DNA of 64,000 nt from Cervus elaphus (lineage: Eukaryota; Chordata; Mammalia; Artiodactyla; Cervidae). The translations under genes were made by a program, and so were the position numbers. Positions 33,372-44,699 of the stretch are shown piece after piece. Below the pieces are notes generated by a model. The model ran no database searches. It saw only the letters and a program-made list of their open reading frames with translations, and had not been told where the DNA came from. The stretch lies in the NCBI RefSeq assembly GCF_910594005.1, contig NC_057847.1, forward strand, positions 52,342,001 to 52,406,000, in the 5' to 3' direction. Each line of letters opens with the position of its first letter. The first letter of the stretch is position 1.

Positions 33372-36300
33372 CATAATTCATTGAAAAAAATATGAAATCT
33401 TAATATATAATTAGAATTGGTTGTATTAATATTTTGAAGGTATTTCTATCTTGAATTGTTTTTATTTTCTCATGTATTATTTCTCATACTTCTTAACTAT
33501 ATTTTAAAAACTTAGGATGTAGAGAATGATGCATTCACTGTGACTACTAAGTCATTATTTCTTCATCTCACATGAGTAGCACCATCTAATTTAAGAAATG
33601 AAATGCAAAAAACTGATTACTCTGAAAACAGAGAGAGCTTCTGCAGCATTCTGGTTTTTAAACAGCACCTTGTAATAGTTGGGCTTATTGCATTGAGACA
33701 ATCTATTCCAAGGGCACTGTTTGTATCAAAAGCCTTCTATACATAATGTGAAAGTTTCTTCAATTGTGAGCAGCACAGTAGTAGTAGTTAGGGCTTTATT
33801 ACTTAGTTCTAATTTGTATTGATGGCCTAAAAAAAGTAGCATGCTTTGCAGTTCTATGAAAGAAAAGATTATAAATGGAGATTAATTATAATTTTGCTAG
33901 CTCAGTACTTGTAAAACTAAAGCAATTTATATTCTTTCTCTTAATGATCTCTATTCCTGATTGCAGTAATGTAATCTAATTGTGATTATGATAGTATCTG
34001 AATCATGTGGGCCTCAATGTGATTGAAACTACTCTTTGCATTAAAAAGTAATTTTGAAGTAATGATGAAAAGTTACTGTGGAAAATTGGCAAGTAATATA
34101 TTTTACTCTGTATCTTAAGTTTCTGCTTTCATTTTTGATTATATCTCATAGCATGGATAAGCACGATACTATATCGAGGATTTATTACATCAAAGCCTTA
34201 TCGATGATAAGTATGCATATGAGTATCAGGGACAAGCGTGATATTATTGAAATAGTAATGATATGGTTGAGTCAGGGAAATGACTGAAGATTTAAAATGC
34301 TAGGATAAGGTTTACTGAAACTAGAAACCAAATAAGGAGGGGGAGGCTTCAATATTGCACAGATACTATAGCCAGTGAAATGAAAAGCTCTGAGTGTTTT
34401 AGCTGACACAGCAGATACTCTTTGGATAGACATTCAGGAAGATAAGGATAGTCAGGTATTTTGTAAATGCTGAAATACACCTCCAGGGCATGAAGAGAAA
34501 ATAAAGTAGGAACTGTTTTGTTTTGTTTTTCCTATATAAAATTTTGTTTGCAGGGTTGAAAGTTATTCAGGAAGAATATATACATCTCATGTTTGCACTC
34601 AGCTAAAGAAAATGATTTGTGAAATCATACTCTAGAATTTGAAAAGCAAGTGAATGAATGCTTAATGTTTGAGAAATATTTACTATTGAAACATTTAGAT
34701 ATGTACATATTGTGAAAATAGAGGAATGCAAGAGAGGTTATCTTAGGAAAAAATATTCTGGCAAGAATGCAAAAAACTGCAAAAGCATCGGAATCTTTTA
34801 ATGCATGATGAATTTGTAGGAGAAAATTATAATTTAAAAAAATTCTGATACATTTAATATTCATTTAAATTGGACCAAAAGAGAGTACTGAAATAATTTT
34901 AAAGAGAACAACCTAAGCAAAATGATATTTAAAATATCCAGAAGCAGATATTAAATAATGAGAACTGAATTGACAGTGGGTCATAAAAAGAGAGACGCTA
35001 ACTCATTGAAAACTATTAAAAAGTTTGAAGGACAGATTAGCTCTTTTTTTTGCTGTTGTTTATTTATTAAGAGAAAACATTTGCTAATTCTTCAAGATGT
35101 TGTGTAGATGAACTAAGACAACCAAGGAGGTAACTTCCCAGTAACAATGATTCCAAATGTAAGAAAGCAAGTCTTTCAAACAATTTCCTCAGGGTGATGC
35201 TACAAGGGGGAACAAAAAATAAATAAGAAAAAAAAATTGCAAACTAATTCTGTAGTTACTACTGACAATGAAGAAAATAATCTTCTTTCTATATCCCTAG
35301 AGCCTGGGAAGATCCATTTCTAAATGTCTCGGCAGCATTGATGTAACTCAGGAGAAGGGATTGCCTACATATAAATGGCTCACTGTTTCTAGCGGGAAGA
35401 AGCACATTAACTCTTTCAGGCCACTTGAGTCCATTTACCAAATTATTTTTCTTTCTGCTTGCTTTCTTTTTTAGCGCCATAAATTTTACTAAAGAAGTAG
35501 TGCAACTCCATGAAGTGCATCATTTACTCCCATTCTGTCTTTGATGCTTATCTACAGACAAGTGCCTCGCCTATTGCCATTTGTAGACTCTCCCTTTAAG
35601 GGGAATACACTGTGAAATAGATACTCTCCAGGCTCAATGAAGAAGAGACCATCTTGAGCCTCTATGGTACATTACGGCCAGTTATAATAGACCAGGGAAG
35701 GAAGTGTGCCTCCTACCATAATGACTGTAATACGATGACCCTGTGAACACATGGCTGCATCAAAATAAACCACTGACACTTTTGCAATTTTTGTCAGAAA
35801 TAAAAATGCTTATTTTTTTTTCCCACCATGCTGATGAATTTATTCCCAACATGGAAGGAGGACATGACTATTCCACCAAGTTTCTAACCTCCCAAATGAA
35901 TTCCAAAGTATTCTCACTTCAGAATAGAGAATTCATCTTTTTTATTTTATTTTTTTCTGGTGAATTATAGCTATGTTGGCCACAATATTTTTGTCATCTT
36001 CTCATAGGAGAACATGGAAAATTTTTGTAGTAGAACAATTGTCAGATCCTTAGGCAAAGATTCAAGGCTTATTAAACCTTTTGGCCTTTTGGTGGTGGGG
36101 GGGGGGGTGCTGTTGATTTTAGGAAAGTCTTAGTGAGAATAGCAAATTTATTTATTTACACACTCAGCAAATATATATTAAGTGCCTGTAATCAAAAACC
36201 ACTGAAATGAACCCTGGGGAAGCAAGAATGATCCCACCACACGTGAGTACTTGAGAATCCAATGGAAGACATATCTCACTGTGTTCAGTGTCTTCAATCT

Positions 36301-36805
36301 CTGCCTCGATATAACAAGGCAAACACAGAACAGGCTCATCTAATTTACTGCTGGGATCAGGGGAAATTCCTAGATAAGATAACTGTACAACATAAAGCCT
36401 AGGTGGACTCTGGAAAAAGAAGGTCCAAAGTCCCATTTCTCTTCCTTCAGTGTGTCTGCATGGAAGAGGAATTCAATAAAACTTTGGGTGGCTAGTTGTA
36501 AGATGATACAATTTGTTGTGTAAGTTACTGATTCTCAAAAGGATGCAGTGAGGTAACAGTGTAATTTCTGTTTTCACACAAAGACTCCCTTTATTTCTCT
36601 TAAAGGTTAGCTACTTAATTTTGTCTCCAGTCACTCAGTAACCACCTTTTTGCTGTAGCATTTCTCCTTCAAAATTAGTTATGGCTGCAGACATGTAGGA
36701 CTTTTTGTGTGAAAAGTGATAATTAAGTTTTTACTAATGGCAACAATGTTCAGCCCAGATTGAACTTTAGAATCACAGGGAAAACTTAAAAAAATGATGC
36801 TCCAT
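33371..36805. other. Unique sequence with no young repeats
   Basis: 3.4 kb without a gene or lineage-specific insertion. It contains an 11-base G run at 36097-36107 and a probable L2 relic at 36148-36260. Short open frames are uninformative. Confidence 0.5.
36148..36260 (-). mobile_element. Probable L2 relic
   Basis: The + strand pattern ACTCAGCAAATATATATTAAGTGCCTG followed by a CCTGGGGAAGCAAGAATGATC block mirrors the reverse complement of the L2 3' region (a CAACAAATATTTATTGAGCACC-like core). Highly diverged. Confidence 0.55.
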
Positions 36806-36864
36806 CTACCCTAATTTGCACATGACTGAAGCAACTTAGCACTCACACACTCACTACCCTAATT
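36806..36864 (+). mobile_element. 37-nt SINE-tail micro-insertion with TSD
   Basis: An 11-bp direct repeat, CTACCCTAATT, at 36806-36816 and 36854-36864 encloses 37 nt (36817-36853). That stretch contains CATGACTGAAGCAACTTAGC and a CA-rich end, which is the terminal segment of a Bov-tA/Bov-A SINE. It is an extremely 5'-truncated retroposition. Confidence 0.88.
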
Positions 36865-37086
36865 AAACCAGAAAACTAGGAATGCCAAGCAAATGGCTTG
36901 AATGGACCAACAGGCAGAAGGATCACATGCACTTGTCAAATGAGAGCAATATATTTGCATTAGAGGTTGCAGGACTTAACCAGTCATTAATGGCAGAGAA
37001 AATTAATTAAATTTATGCAACAGAAATACGGCAGTAGCGATGGCTTTTCTAACCTGTTCCTTTCTGTATAGAACTTAAATTAATAA

Positions 37087-37306
37087 GGTAAGTGTAAGTG
37101 TTAATCGCTCAACTGTGTCCAACTCTTTGCAAGCCCATGGACTGTAGTCCTCCAGGCTCCTCTGTCTATGGAAATCTCCAGGTAAGACTACTTGGAATGG
37201 TTAGCCATTCCCTTCTCCAGGGAATCTTTCCGACCCAGAATCAAACCTGGGTTTCCAGCATTGCAGGAAGATTCTTTGCCATCTAAGCCACCAGGGAAGC
37301 CCTTAG
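37087..37306 (-). mobile_element. Bov-tA SINE
   Basis: A full-length reverse-strand copy ending at AGCCACCAGGGAAGCCC. The flanks share TTAATAA (37080-37086 and 37307-37313). Confidence 0.88.
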
Positions 37307-37562
37307 TTAATAAACTTGGATCTAATTCTTGGTTCAGAAAATGTCTCAGCATGTCCTTTTATATTTTGACCAGGTTACCCCTTCACAACTATCATAGCAG
37401 TCTTGACTTAACCCTAGGTAACAATAATCACTTTAGTCTGGAGGGTAACATGTTGGTTCAGTGTTTGGATTTAGGAGGAAAATTGCTTATTTAATTCCTC
37501 ATATCTGTGGTGTTTTGAGCTTTGATGCCAAAGATCATGAAATTCTGGAATACATTTGGCCC

Positions 37563-38010
37563 TTGAGAGTAATAATGATTACTATTTATTGAGTTACCAT
37601 TCCAATGACTATGTTGGGTATCTCCATGCATAACCTTATCTAATCCTCAGATGCATTCTTATCATTTAGTCGCTAAGTTGCATCCAACTCTTATGTGACC
37701 CCATGAACTGTAGCCTACCAGGCTTCTCTGTCCATGGAATTCTCCAGTCAAGAATACTGGAGTGGATTGCCCTTTTGTTCTTCAGAGGATCTGCACCACC
37801 CAGGGATTGAACACAGGTCTCCTGCATTGGCAGGCAGATTCTTTACTGCTGAGCCGCTAGAGAAGCCCAACCTTCAGATATAGCTGTCCTCCTTTTAGGC
37901 ACAAGAAAGCTGTGCCTCAGAGAAGCTGAGTCAACACAGCTCCTGAAATCCGATATTCAAACCCAGGGAATGTCTTGACACAAAAGCCTGTACTCTCTTC
38001 AGCTTACCAG
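37563..38010 (+). mobile_element. MIR SINE split by a Bov-tA
   Basis: The left part carries ACTATTTATTGAGTTACCAT and CCTTATCTAATCCTCAG. The right part resumes with a GTGCCTCAGAGAAGCTGAGTC block and CAAACCCAGGGAATGTC. In order these match the MIR core and 3' part. The interruption is the Bov-tA at 37655-37870. Confidence 0.7.
37655..37870 (-). mobile_element. Bov-tA SINE inserted in a MIR
   Basis: A reverse-strand copy from CATTTAGTCGCTAAGTTGC to GAGCCGCTAGAGAAGCCC. Imperfect flanking copies CCTCAGAT and CTTCAGAT mark the target site within MIR sequence. Confidence 0.87.
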
Positions 38011-41000
38011 ACTCCCTTCCTCTATACTGAACACTGACACTGTCTGAAAAAGTGCAGAAATTCCTTCAGCAGCTAGAGCACTTCTCTATGACAAGGAATG
38101 CATAACTGCAGTTATAGTTACAGAACAACCCAGTTATATTTGACAACAGCCCATGAAAACAAGACCTCTTAAAGGGAGATTAATGCCATCACATCCTTTC
38201 AACTCAGACCTATACCTGCTTATATAATTGGCCTTTCACATATCAGTTGGTAAAATCCAGCCTCAGGAGAGAGAGAGAGAGACGCATGCAGTATTTATAC
38301 TGTTGTTGAAAGTTTCACGGCCTTCAAACCACACAGGTTGGAACTGAATTTGAAAATCTGTCTCCTGACTTCTTTTGAGGAATCACTAATCTTCCAAAGG
38401 ATGCTGTGTTTGCTCTGCATGAATGGTTTAGCTAGAGAAAGTGGTCATGCCCTGGTCACTAAAAGAGGCTGAGTCGTTTTCCTCTGTATTTAAAACCAAA
38501 ACATGACTTGCCATATAAAGCTGTTCAAAATCAGTATCAGAAAGAACACTTCCTTAATGTTCAAATAATACACCAAAATCCTGTCCCTATTATTTTGACT
38601 TCCGAGGGAACGTTTGAAATAAGGAGAAACAGTTAAATGAAAGGCCAAATTAACAGTCTTTCATCTGATAGACTTAGGTCACGAACAAATAGCTGGCTGT
38701 AACTATTCCAGCATCATTTTTTTACAAATGAGAAGTGAACTATAGCATCACACTATCACTGAAATGTTAAGTCACCATTTAAGTTGAGGAAGAGTGTTCT
38801 ATTTCTGCCTTATGTTCTATAACATCCAAATTTGTAAAGAATTGGTATCCTTTACTTTTAAAACAAATACTGATATTATTTGATTGTTTAGATTACCTAA
38901 TGCTTTATTCTTCTAAAAACTGATACAAATACTAAGTTAATTCCCAAATTGCATAAGTGATAGGCAGTTAGAATCTGAAGTACCAGGTAATGACTCCATC
39001 TAACATCTTTTTTTTGCATGTTGTTTTTGATAACAGTTGATATTGTCTTTTGTCATAAGGAGAGAGGTAGCTTAAAGTACTTCCCAAAGTGGCAGAGTTG
39101 CAGGAAAAATCCTATTGCCCAAAGCCAGTTTCTTAGCAACAGCACCCTCTCAATGTGTCACAAAGTCTGAAGCCCTTTGGCCCCTGAAAGGAAGTTCCTT
39201 AGGTGTCTTTTCCACATTGAATGCTTTGTGATAGTTGAGGCCTGCTGGCTGTCAACTCCGTCCCTTAAGGGAACTTGACAGATCTTAAAAAAAATCAATT
39301 TTAAGCTCACATGCCCCAGTGGGTGCCAAAGCCACTTCAGAGAGCCTGAAAGATGGCTGAGTCGACAGGATTTGACTTCTAGAGGTAGAAAGGTGACAAA
39401 CTCTATCATGAGAAAGGGGCAGCTCGGGGCCTCAGAGGCCTAACCTGCTCCCAGGATCTGGGGCCTAGTGTTGTATTGAACCTATTTATCTCTTTCATGG
39501 GCCGAAGGTACCACAGGGAAAGAAAAGTTGTTCAAAAAATGCTGGCAGAATTCAGGGGTGTAAATGATGAATTACTTTTCATCAGCTGAAAGGAAACATA
39601 GTCCGGAACAATACTGAAAGGGAGCAGGAGCGGCTGACCCCCTGCTTCAGAGCAGCCAATATCTTCATTCAAGAAGACAACCATGAAATTACACAGAAAA
39701 TGGGATTGTCATGAACAGCCCCTTGAAATCTCAGTATACAGTCATTACTGCATGGGAAAAAGCCTTCATCCACACATCATAACTTGTAACAGACAAGAAG
39801 GGAAAAAAAGAATGGGGAGGGGGGGGGAATAGGCCTTGGAGTTACCAGTAGGAATATGGAGAATATTTGTTGATTGAAACTTTCCCCCATAAATTTCTCA
39901 AATACTTTCACATGGCTTTAGCAGTGTATTAACTTAATGCTGATTGCTGATTTCTCCTTTTGAGCTATTTTGGGTGAGTCTGTATTAATTTTAGGAAAGT
40001 AGCAAGGGAAGAAAGACCTGTCTTTATATATATAGGCTTCACCCTACAAGATAAGAATTAAATGGACTGGTATCGTAGGTCCTCAAATTATTGCTTAATT
40101 AATTTTCTAAAACTCAATATTGTATATTACCTAATAACCATACAGAGCTTGCTTAAATTTTTCACTCAACTCTCAAACTTTGGAAGATCAACTAATTTTA
40201 AGGTCTGTGTGAGAATAGTTTGAGTCGGAATATAGAATTTTTAGGAGGGCATCTAGAATATAAAATATTGGTGACATAGAAACATTAACATAAATGATAT
40301 CATGGCTATGTATTTTGCTTTGTCATTCTGGCTACTTTCTCCATTGAGTTTAACCAAATTTGCCCTAGTCTTTTGTTTTTTAAAGGATTACTCATTACAC
40401 TCTTTTCTTCTTCTGTGTTCCAGTGGTTTAGGTGACTAACTCTCATGAAAATTTAAATTACAAATTTTGACACAAGTCCAGTTATAGACAAATGGAAGGC
40501 TGTGACTGCTACATGGGGTACATTTTTTTCACAGGTGATAGGAGAAAGTTGAGTAGGAAGTGTCTATTCAGGCCAAACAATTCCTTGCTAACTTCTTAAA
40601 GATACTGTTTGAAATTTCAGGGTGTTCTTGATAACCTTTTATCTATATTTTTTCCCATAAGTCTATGTTTAAAAGCAAAGATAATTTGCATTGATTGGAG
40701 GAGTCATACTTATTTCCTTGTCTGCTTATAATTCTCTTAAAACAAACAATTTAGACTATAAAAGCAACTGAAAAGAAATAATTCCCTCATAGTCTACTTC
40801 TTACAAGAATATTAATCTCCTAGAAAAGGAATTGTCTCACACACTGGAAGCTAGGCTTTGCATTTAACTACAGAGAAGATTGTCCAGAGAATAAGGGTAA
40901 AAGTAGAATGACTCATGATTAAGCTTAACTTCACAAGTTAAAACACAACACATTTCAATGGTAATAGCTGTCAAAGTTTTTGATACCTTTTGATAGTTGT

Positions 41001-41086
41001 TAAGGCTTTTGAACTACTTCTACTGTTTCAGTAACTGCAATATACTGAAGATGTTATGAGGTATATGGAAAAAAGTGAAATTCTGA
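38011..41086. other. Repeat-poor non-coding stretch
   Basis: 3 kb with no recognised transposon, apart from a short GA run at 38268-38282 and a 9-base G run at 39819-39827. No exon is recognisable. The near absence of insertions contrasts with both flanks. Confidence 0.5.
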
Positions 41087-41102
41087 CCTAATTATAAGAT
41101 GA

Positions 41103-41310
41103 TGGTGGTTTAGTCGTTAAAATATTGTCTTGACTCTTGCAATCCCATGGACTGTAGCCTGCCCGGCTCCTCTGTCCATGGGATTCTCCAGGCAAGAATA
41201 CTGGAGTGGGATGCCATTTCCTTCTCCAGAGGATATTCCTGACCCAGGAATTGAACCCAGGTCTCCTGCTTTGCAGGCAGATTCTTAAAAAACTGAGCTG
41301 TGAGGTAAGC
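41103..41310 (-). mobile_element. Bov-tA SINE
   Basis: A reverse-strand copy, with a small A-insertion disrupting the tRNA head (TTCTTAAAAAACTGAGCTG). A 16-bp perfect duplication, CCTAATTATAAGATGA, lies at 41087-41102 and 41311-41326. The first two bases could also belong to the SINE head. Confidence 0.92.
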
Positions 41311-41326
41311 CCTAATTATAAGATGA

Positions 41327-44300
41327 CTTATAATTTAAGAGTTCAAGACCTTATTTTAAAAGAAGATGAGACCATAAGGCAAAACATCCAGTTCCCTGGT
41401 TTATTGTTAAATCCAAGCGAAGACAGTGGTTTTTGCCCTTCTGGTCTTATTGTTTTATTTTCCATTTTGACATAACCACTGAACAACCTTCATGATGTCA
41501 TCTGGAGCTACACTTATACAGTTGGCATTAGGAACTGGGGATAAAAAGTAGAGAAGCTTAATTTCACTGCCACTTTCAAAGATTATATCTTATTGTCACT
41601 TACCGATAAGTAAAAGTTTTCTTTTTATAGACTCTTTTCTTTGTGGGGGTTTAATAAAGCTTTTTCTAATATTGTGTATGTGTGTATATGTGCAGGTGTG
41701 CATATGTGTACACCCAAGCTATGAGCTCAAAATTGTTCCTCTTCTTTTCCATTTATTTCATTTTTCCATGCTCTTATGGTAAGTGTAGAAGTTCTACCCC
41801 TCATGACAAAGTTATATACTCTTTTTAGCATCTTTTGGACCTTAACAGATATTTATTGTAGCTCCAATGTATTTTTAGTAGCATAGAATTGTTAATTTAT
41901 AAAACATTGTTCATATCTTTCATTGAAAGATTGCCATTCATAATTGCAATAAATTGCAATGCAATTCATTGCTCCTTCAATGCTCCCTCCAGAAATCTAT
42001 TAATAAATTTGTTCACAGTTTTTTCTTTCTGTCATATGTATAGTTCAAATGTTCATACATATGATCAAATGTTACTGATTTGATCCAACGACAGCAAAAG
42101 TAAAGCCACGACCATTCTTCAAAGGGAAAAAATATGATTATTAAATAAGCAATATTCTCTAGAAGTAGATCATATGTTCTAACACGTAGGCTTGCTGACA
42201 TTTAGTTAGCCTTAGCGTTTGGTGTTCATCCTTCTTTTAATTATTTTTATTTAAAAAAAATCAGGTTAGAGGAACCAAAGTAAAGTTCGTTGGCAGATAG
42301 GAATCCTGTTTACTTTCCAACTCTGAACTCAGCAGGTTAGGTAATTGGGCTACAGAAAAGTTCCTCCATTTCTATTTCCAGCTGGTGATACACAAAAGGC
42401 AGGAAGTTATCTCATTAATGGGGCACCAGCTTTATGCAAATTATGGTAACAAAAAGGCTTCCCTTCATACTTTTTCATAAATTACCTAATAAAGTGGGAA
42501 TAAATGGCCATATTCAAGAGCCTTTGTTGTATTTTTAGCACAAGACTCTTTCTGTTACTGCAAATATGACTAAATGTGCCTTGTTCAAAAGGGGTGTTTA
42601 TGAAATAAGGCCACTCAAAAGCTTTTATTTCTTAACAGCCTTCAGTTACTTTTATGGCACAAAATTAACATAATTAGTCACAGAGAATAGATGACATAAG
42701 CAGCATGCCATGCACAAAAGGGGGAAGCAGTATCTAAGGAAGGTATTTTGAGAGATCAAAAATTTTCAAAGTGCTTAATACTAGAAGGTCCTTTTTATTT
42801 GTGCACAGCCTTAAGATACTTTTTTTTTTTTTAACTCCGTGAAATTCACATAATGAGATGCAGTAGACAGATGACATTAGCGATGTGCCATTAGAAAGAG
42901 GTCAGTTTCCTCTGAAAGATAGTCACTGTTCCTGCTCGTCATTAATTTGCAGCTTCAAAGCACTGAGCATATGATAGCCTAGCATGTTAAGCAAGTTGCA
43001 GTTATCTTTAAATAACCATTTTTTCCAGTTATTAGAAACTAAAGTTTTTCAACTACCGACTGAAAGCAAAATTAAGGCATGCAGCAGTGTTGGGGAGGAG
43101 GGGAAGGAAAAGAAAGGCAGGAAGATTAGGAAAAGAAAATCAAATATATTTTAAAAATGAAGTTGCTGATGGTTTTCCCTGGAGGTGACCTGCTTTAACT
43201 TCAGTGCTAGAATTTGGGGGTCAGTGATGGGCCTTGAAGATTGGAGTGCTGGCTAACAAATGAAACAAGTGGGGATTTTTGGTTTCTGTGGCCTTATTGT
43301 GGCACACATAACAAGGCTAAAAAGCGATTGTGTGGTTATTTATGATCCCACTGAGGGGGAACATTGAAGCCAGAGGGCTCCGTGAGGTAGGAACATTAAA
43401 AGGGTTAAGAGCATGTGGGTTTCTCTTACATGAGTACTGATCAAATAAAAATGCATTGAGAAATAGATCAGATTATCTTATTTTAATGTGAAGATCAGTG
43501 AGATTTCTCTATTTTGGTTGGTGAGAAAATCACAGACGAGAACACAGAAAACTAAAGGATTGAGACTTTTAATTCATCTATGAGTTCAAATCTGTTATGA
43601 CAAGGCTGTTTTATGTTTAAATAATTCCTTTTTTTGCATCAAAATACATGAATATGGTACAACATTCATAATATTCACAAAGACTTACAGATTCTCCAAT
43701 TTACATTCCCTTGGAGTCTATTTTTGACAGAAATTCTAGAAGCATTTCATAGTGTCTAGCTGCTTTAAAAACATTCTGATTTATAACTTCATCTCCCACC
43801 ACCCAAAGTAAAGTTCAGTCCCCAAATCTGGTGTACATGTGATGACTGACTTTCTGCTATATATTTAGCTTGTGTATCAGTGAGTGGCAAGGCCAAAAGG
43901 CATCAGAGAATAAGTATTAGTAAGAATAGCAGACAACATTGGTGAACATTTTGAAACTATTGAAGCAAAATGCTTATTTTTAGGTCAGCAGTAAATAAGG
44001 TAAAAATGGTGATTGTTGAATGATGATTTTACATCTGCGGTGACATTTTACTACTAGGAGAGTTATTTTTACTCACTGTGTAGATTGGTGATATTGCATC
44101 TTTGCAGTGCTTGAATTACCTGGTGCTGGGCAGGACAGGGGAAGATGGCCTGGGGCACTGTTCCAGGCTGTGAGGAAGTAGAGACAGAGAGACTCCGGGC
44201 TGATGCTGTAGCTATGATGGCCCTACAGGACATGGGTCATTGCAGCTGAACCAGCATGAATGTTTATGGAGGAGTTCCCTCATGAAAATCACAGATTAAG

Positions 44301-44408
44301 GAAGAGTAAACTAAACTGCCCCTCTTTCTTCCGTAAAGTATATGTGATTTTATATTGCTTAACTTGCTTTTAGCATTGTTTGATTAGCTTCCATTTAGTT
44401 AATACTAG
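41327..44408. other. Repeat-poor stretch with a diverged direct repeat
   Basis: No lineage-specific insertions are seen over 3 kb. It contains a TG-rich imperfect repeat near 41665-41715, a POU-type octamer ATGCAAAT at 42434-42441, and the 180-bp-offset duplication listed separately. Absence of young repeats with retained local structure is compatible with regulatory DNA, but that is inference only. Confidence 0.45.
42611..42900 (+). repeat. Diverged direct repeat at exactly 180-bp offset
   Basis: The stretch 42611-42720 aligns without gaps to 42791-42900. By hand I count 40 of 60 identical positions between 42661-42720 and 42841-42900, and about 23 of 30 in the preceding CTTTTATTT...CAGCCTT...TACT part. 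Shared words include ACAGCCTT, AAATT, ACATAAT, AGATGACAT and TGCCAT. It is not a known repeat that I recognise. Confidence 0.65.
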
Positions 44409-44690
44409 GGCTTCCCAGCGGAGAAGGCAATGGCAGCCCACCCAAGTACTCTTGCCTGGAGAATCCCATGGATGAAGGAGCCTGATAGGCTGCAGTCCAT
44501 GGGGTTGCTAAGAGTCGGACAGGACTGAGCGACTTCACTTTCACTTTTCACTTTCATGCATTGGAGAAGGAAATGGCAACCCACTCCAGTGTTCTTGCCT
44601 GGAGAATCCCAGGGACGGGGGGAGCCTGGTGGGCTGCGGTCTATGGGGTTGCACAGAGTCGGACAGAACTGAAGCGACTTAGCAGCAGCA
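44409..44690 (+). mobile_element. Bov-A2-type dimeric SINE
   Basis: Two Bov-A body units are joined head to tail. Each contains CCTGGAGAATCCCA and a GGACAGGACTGAGCGACTT or GACAGAACTGAAGCGACTT end, separated by a CACTTTCAC linker and ending in an AGCAGCAGC tail. There is no complete tRNA head. It is well preserved, so relatively young. Bov-A2 is a bovid-type SINE. Confidence 0.9.
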
Positions 44691-44699
44691 TCAAAGAAA

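Noticed and set aside
36097..36107. 11-base G run as a possible G-quadruplex
   Set aside because: A single G homopolymer in isolation gives no specific structure or function. A 9-base run at 39819-39827 was dismissed likewise.
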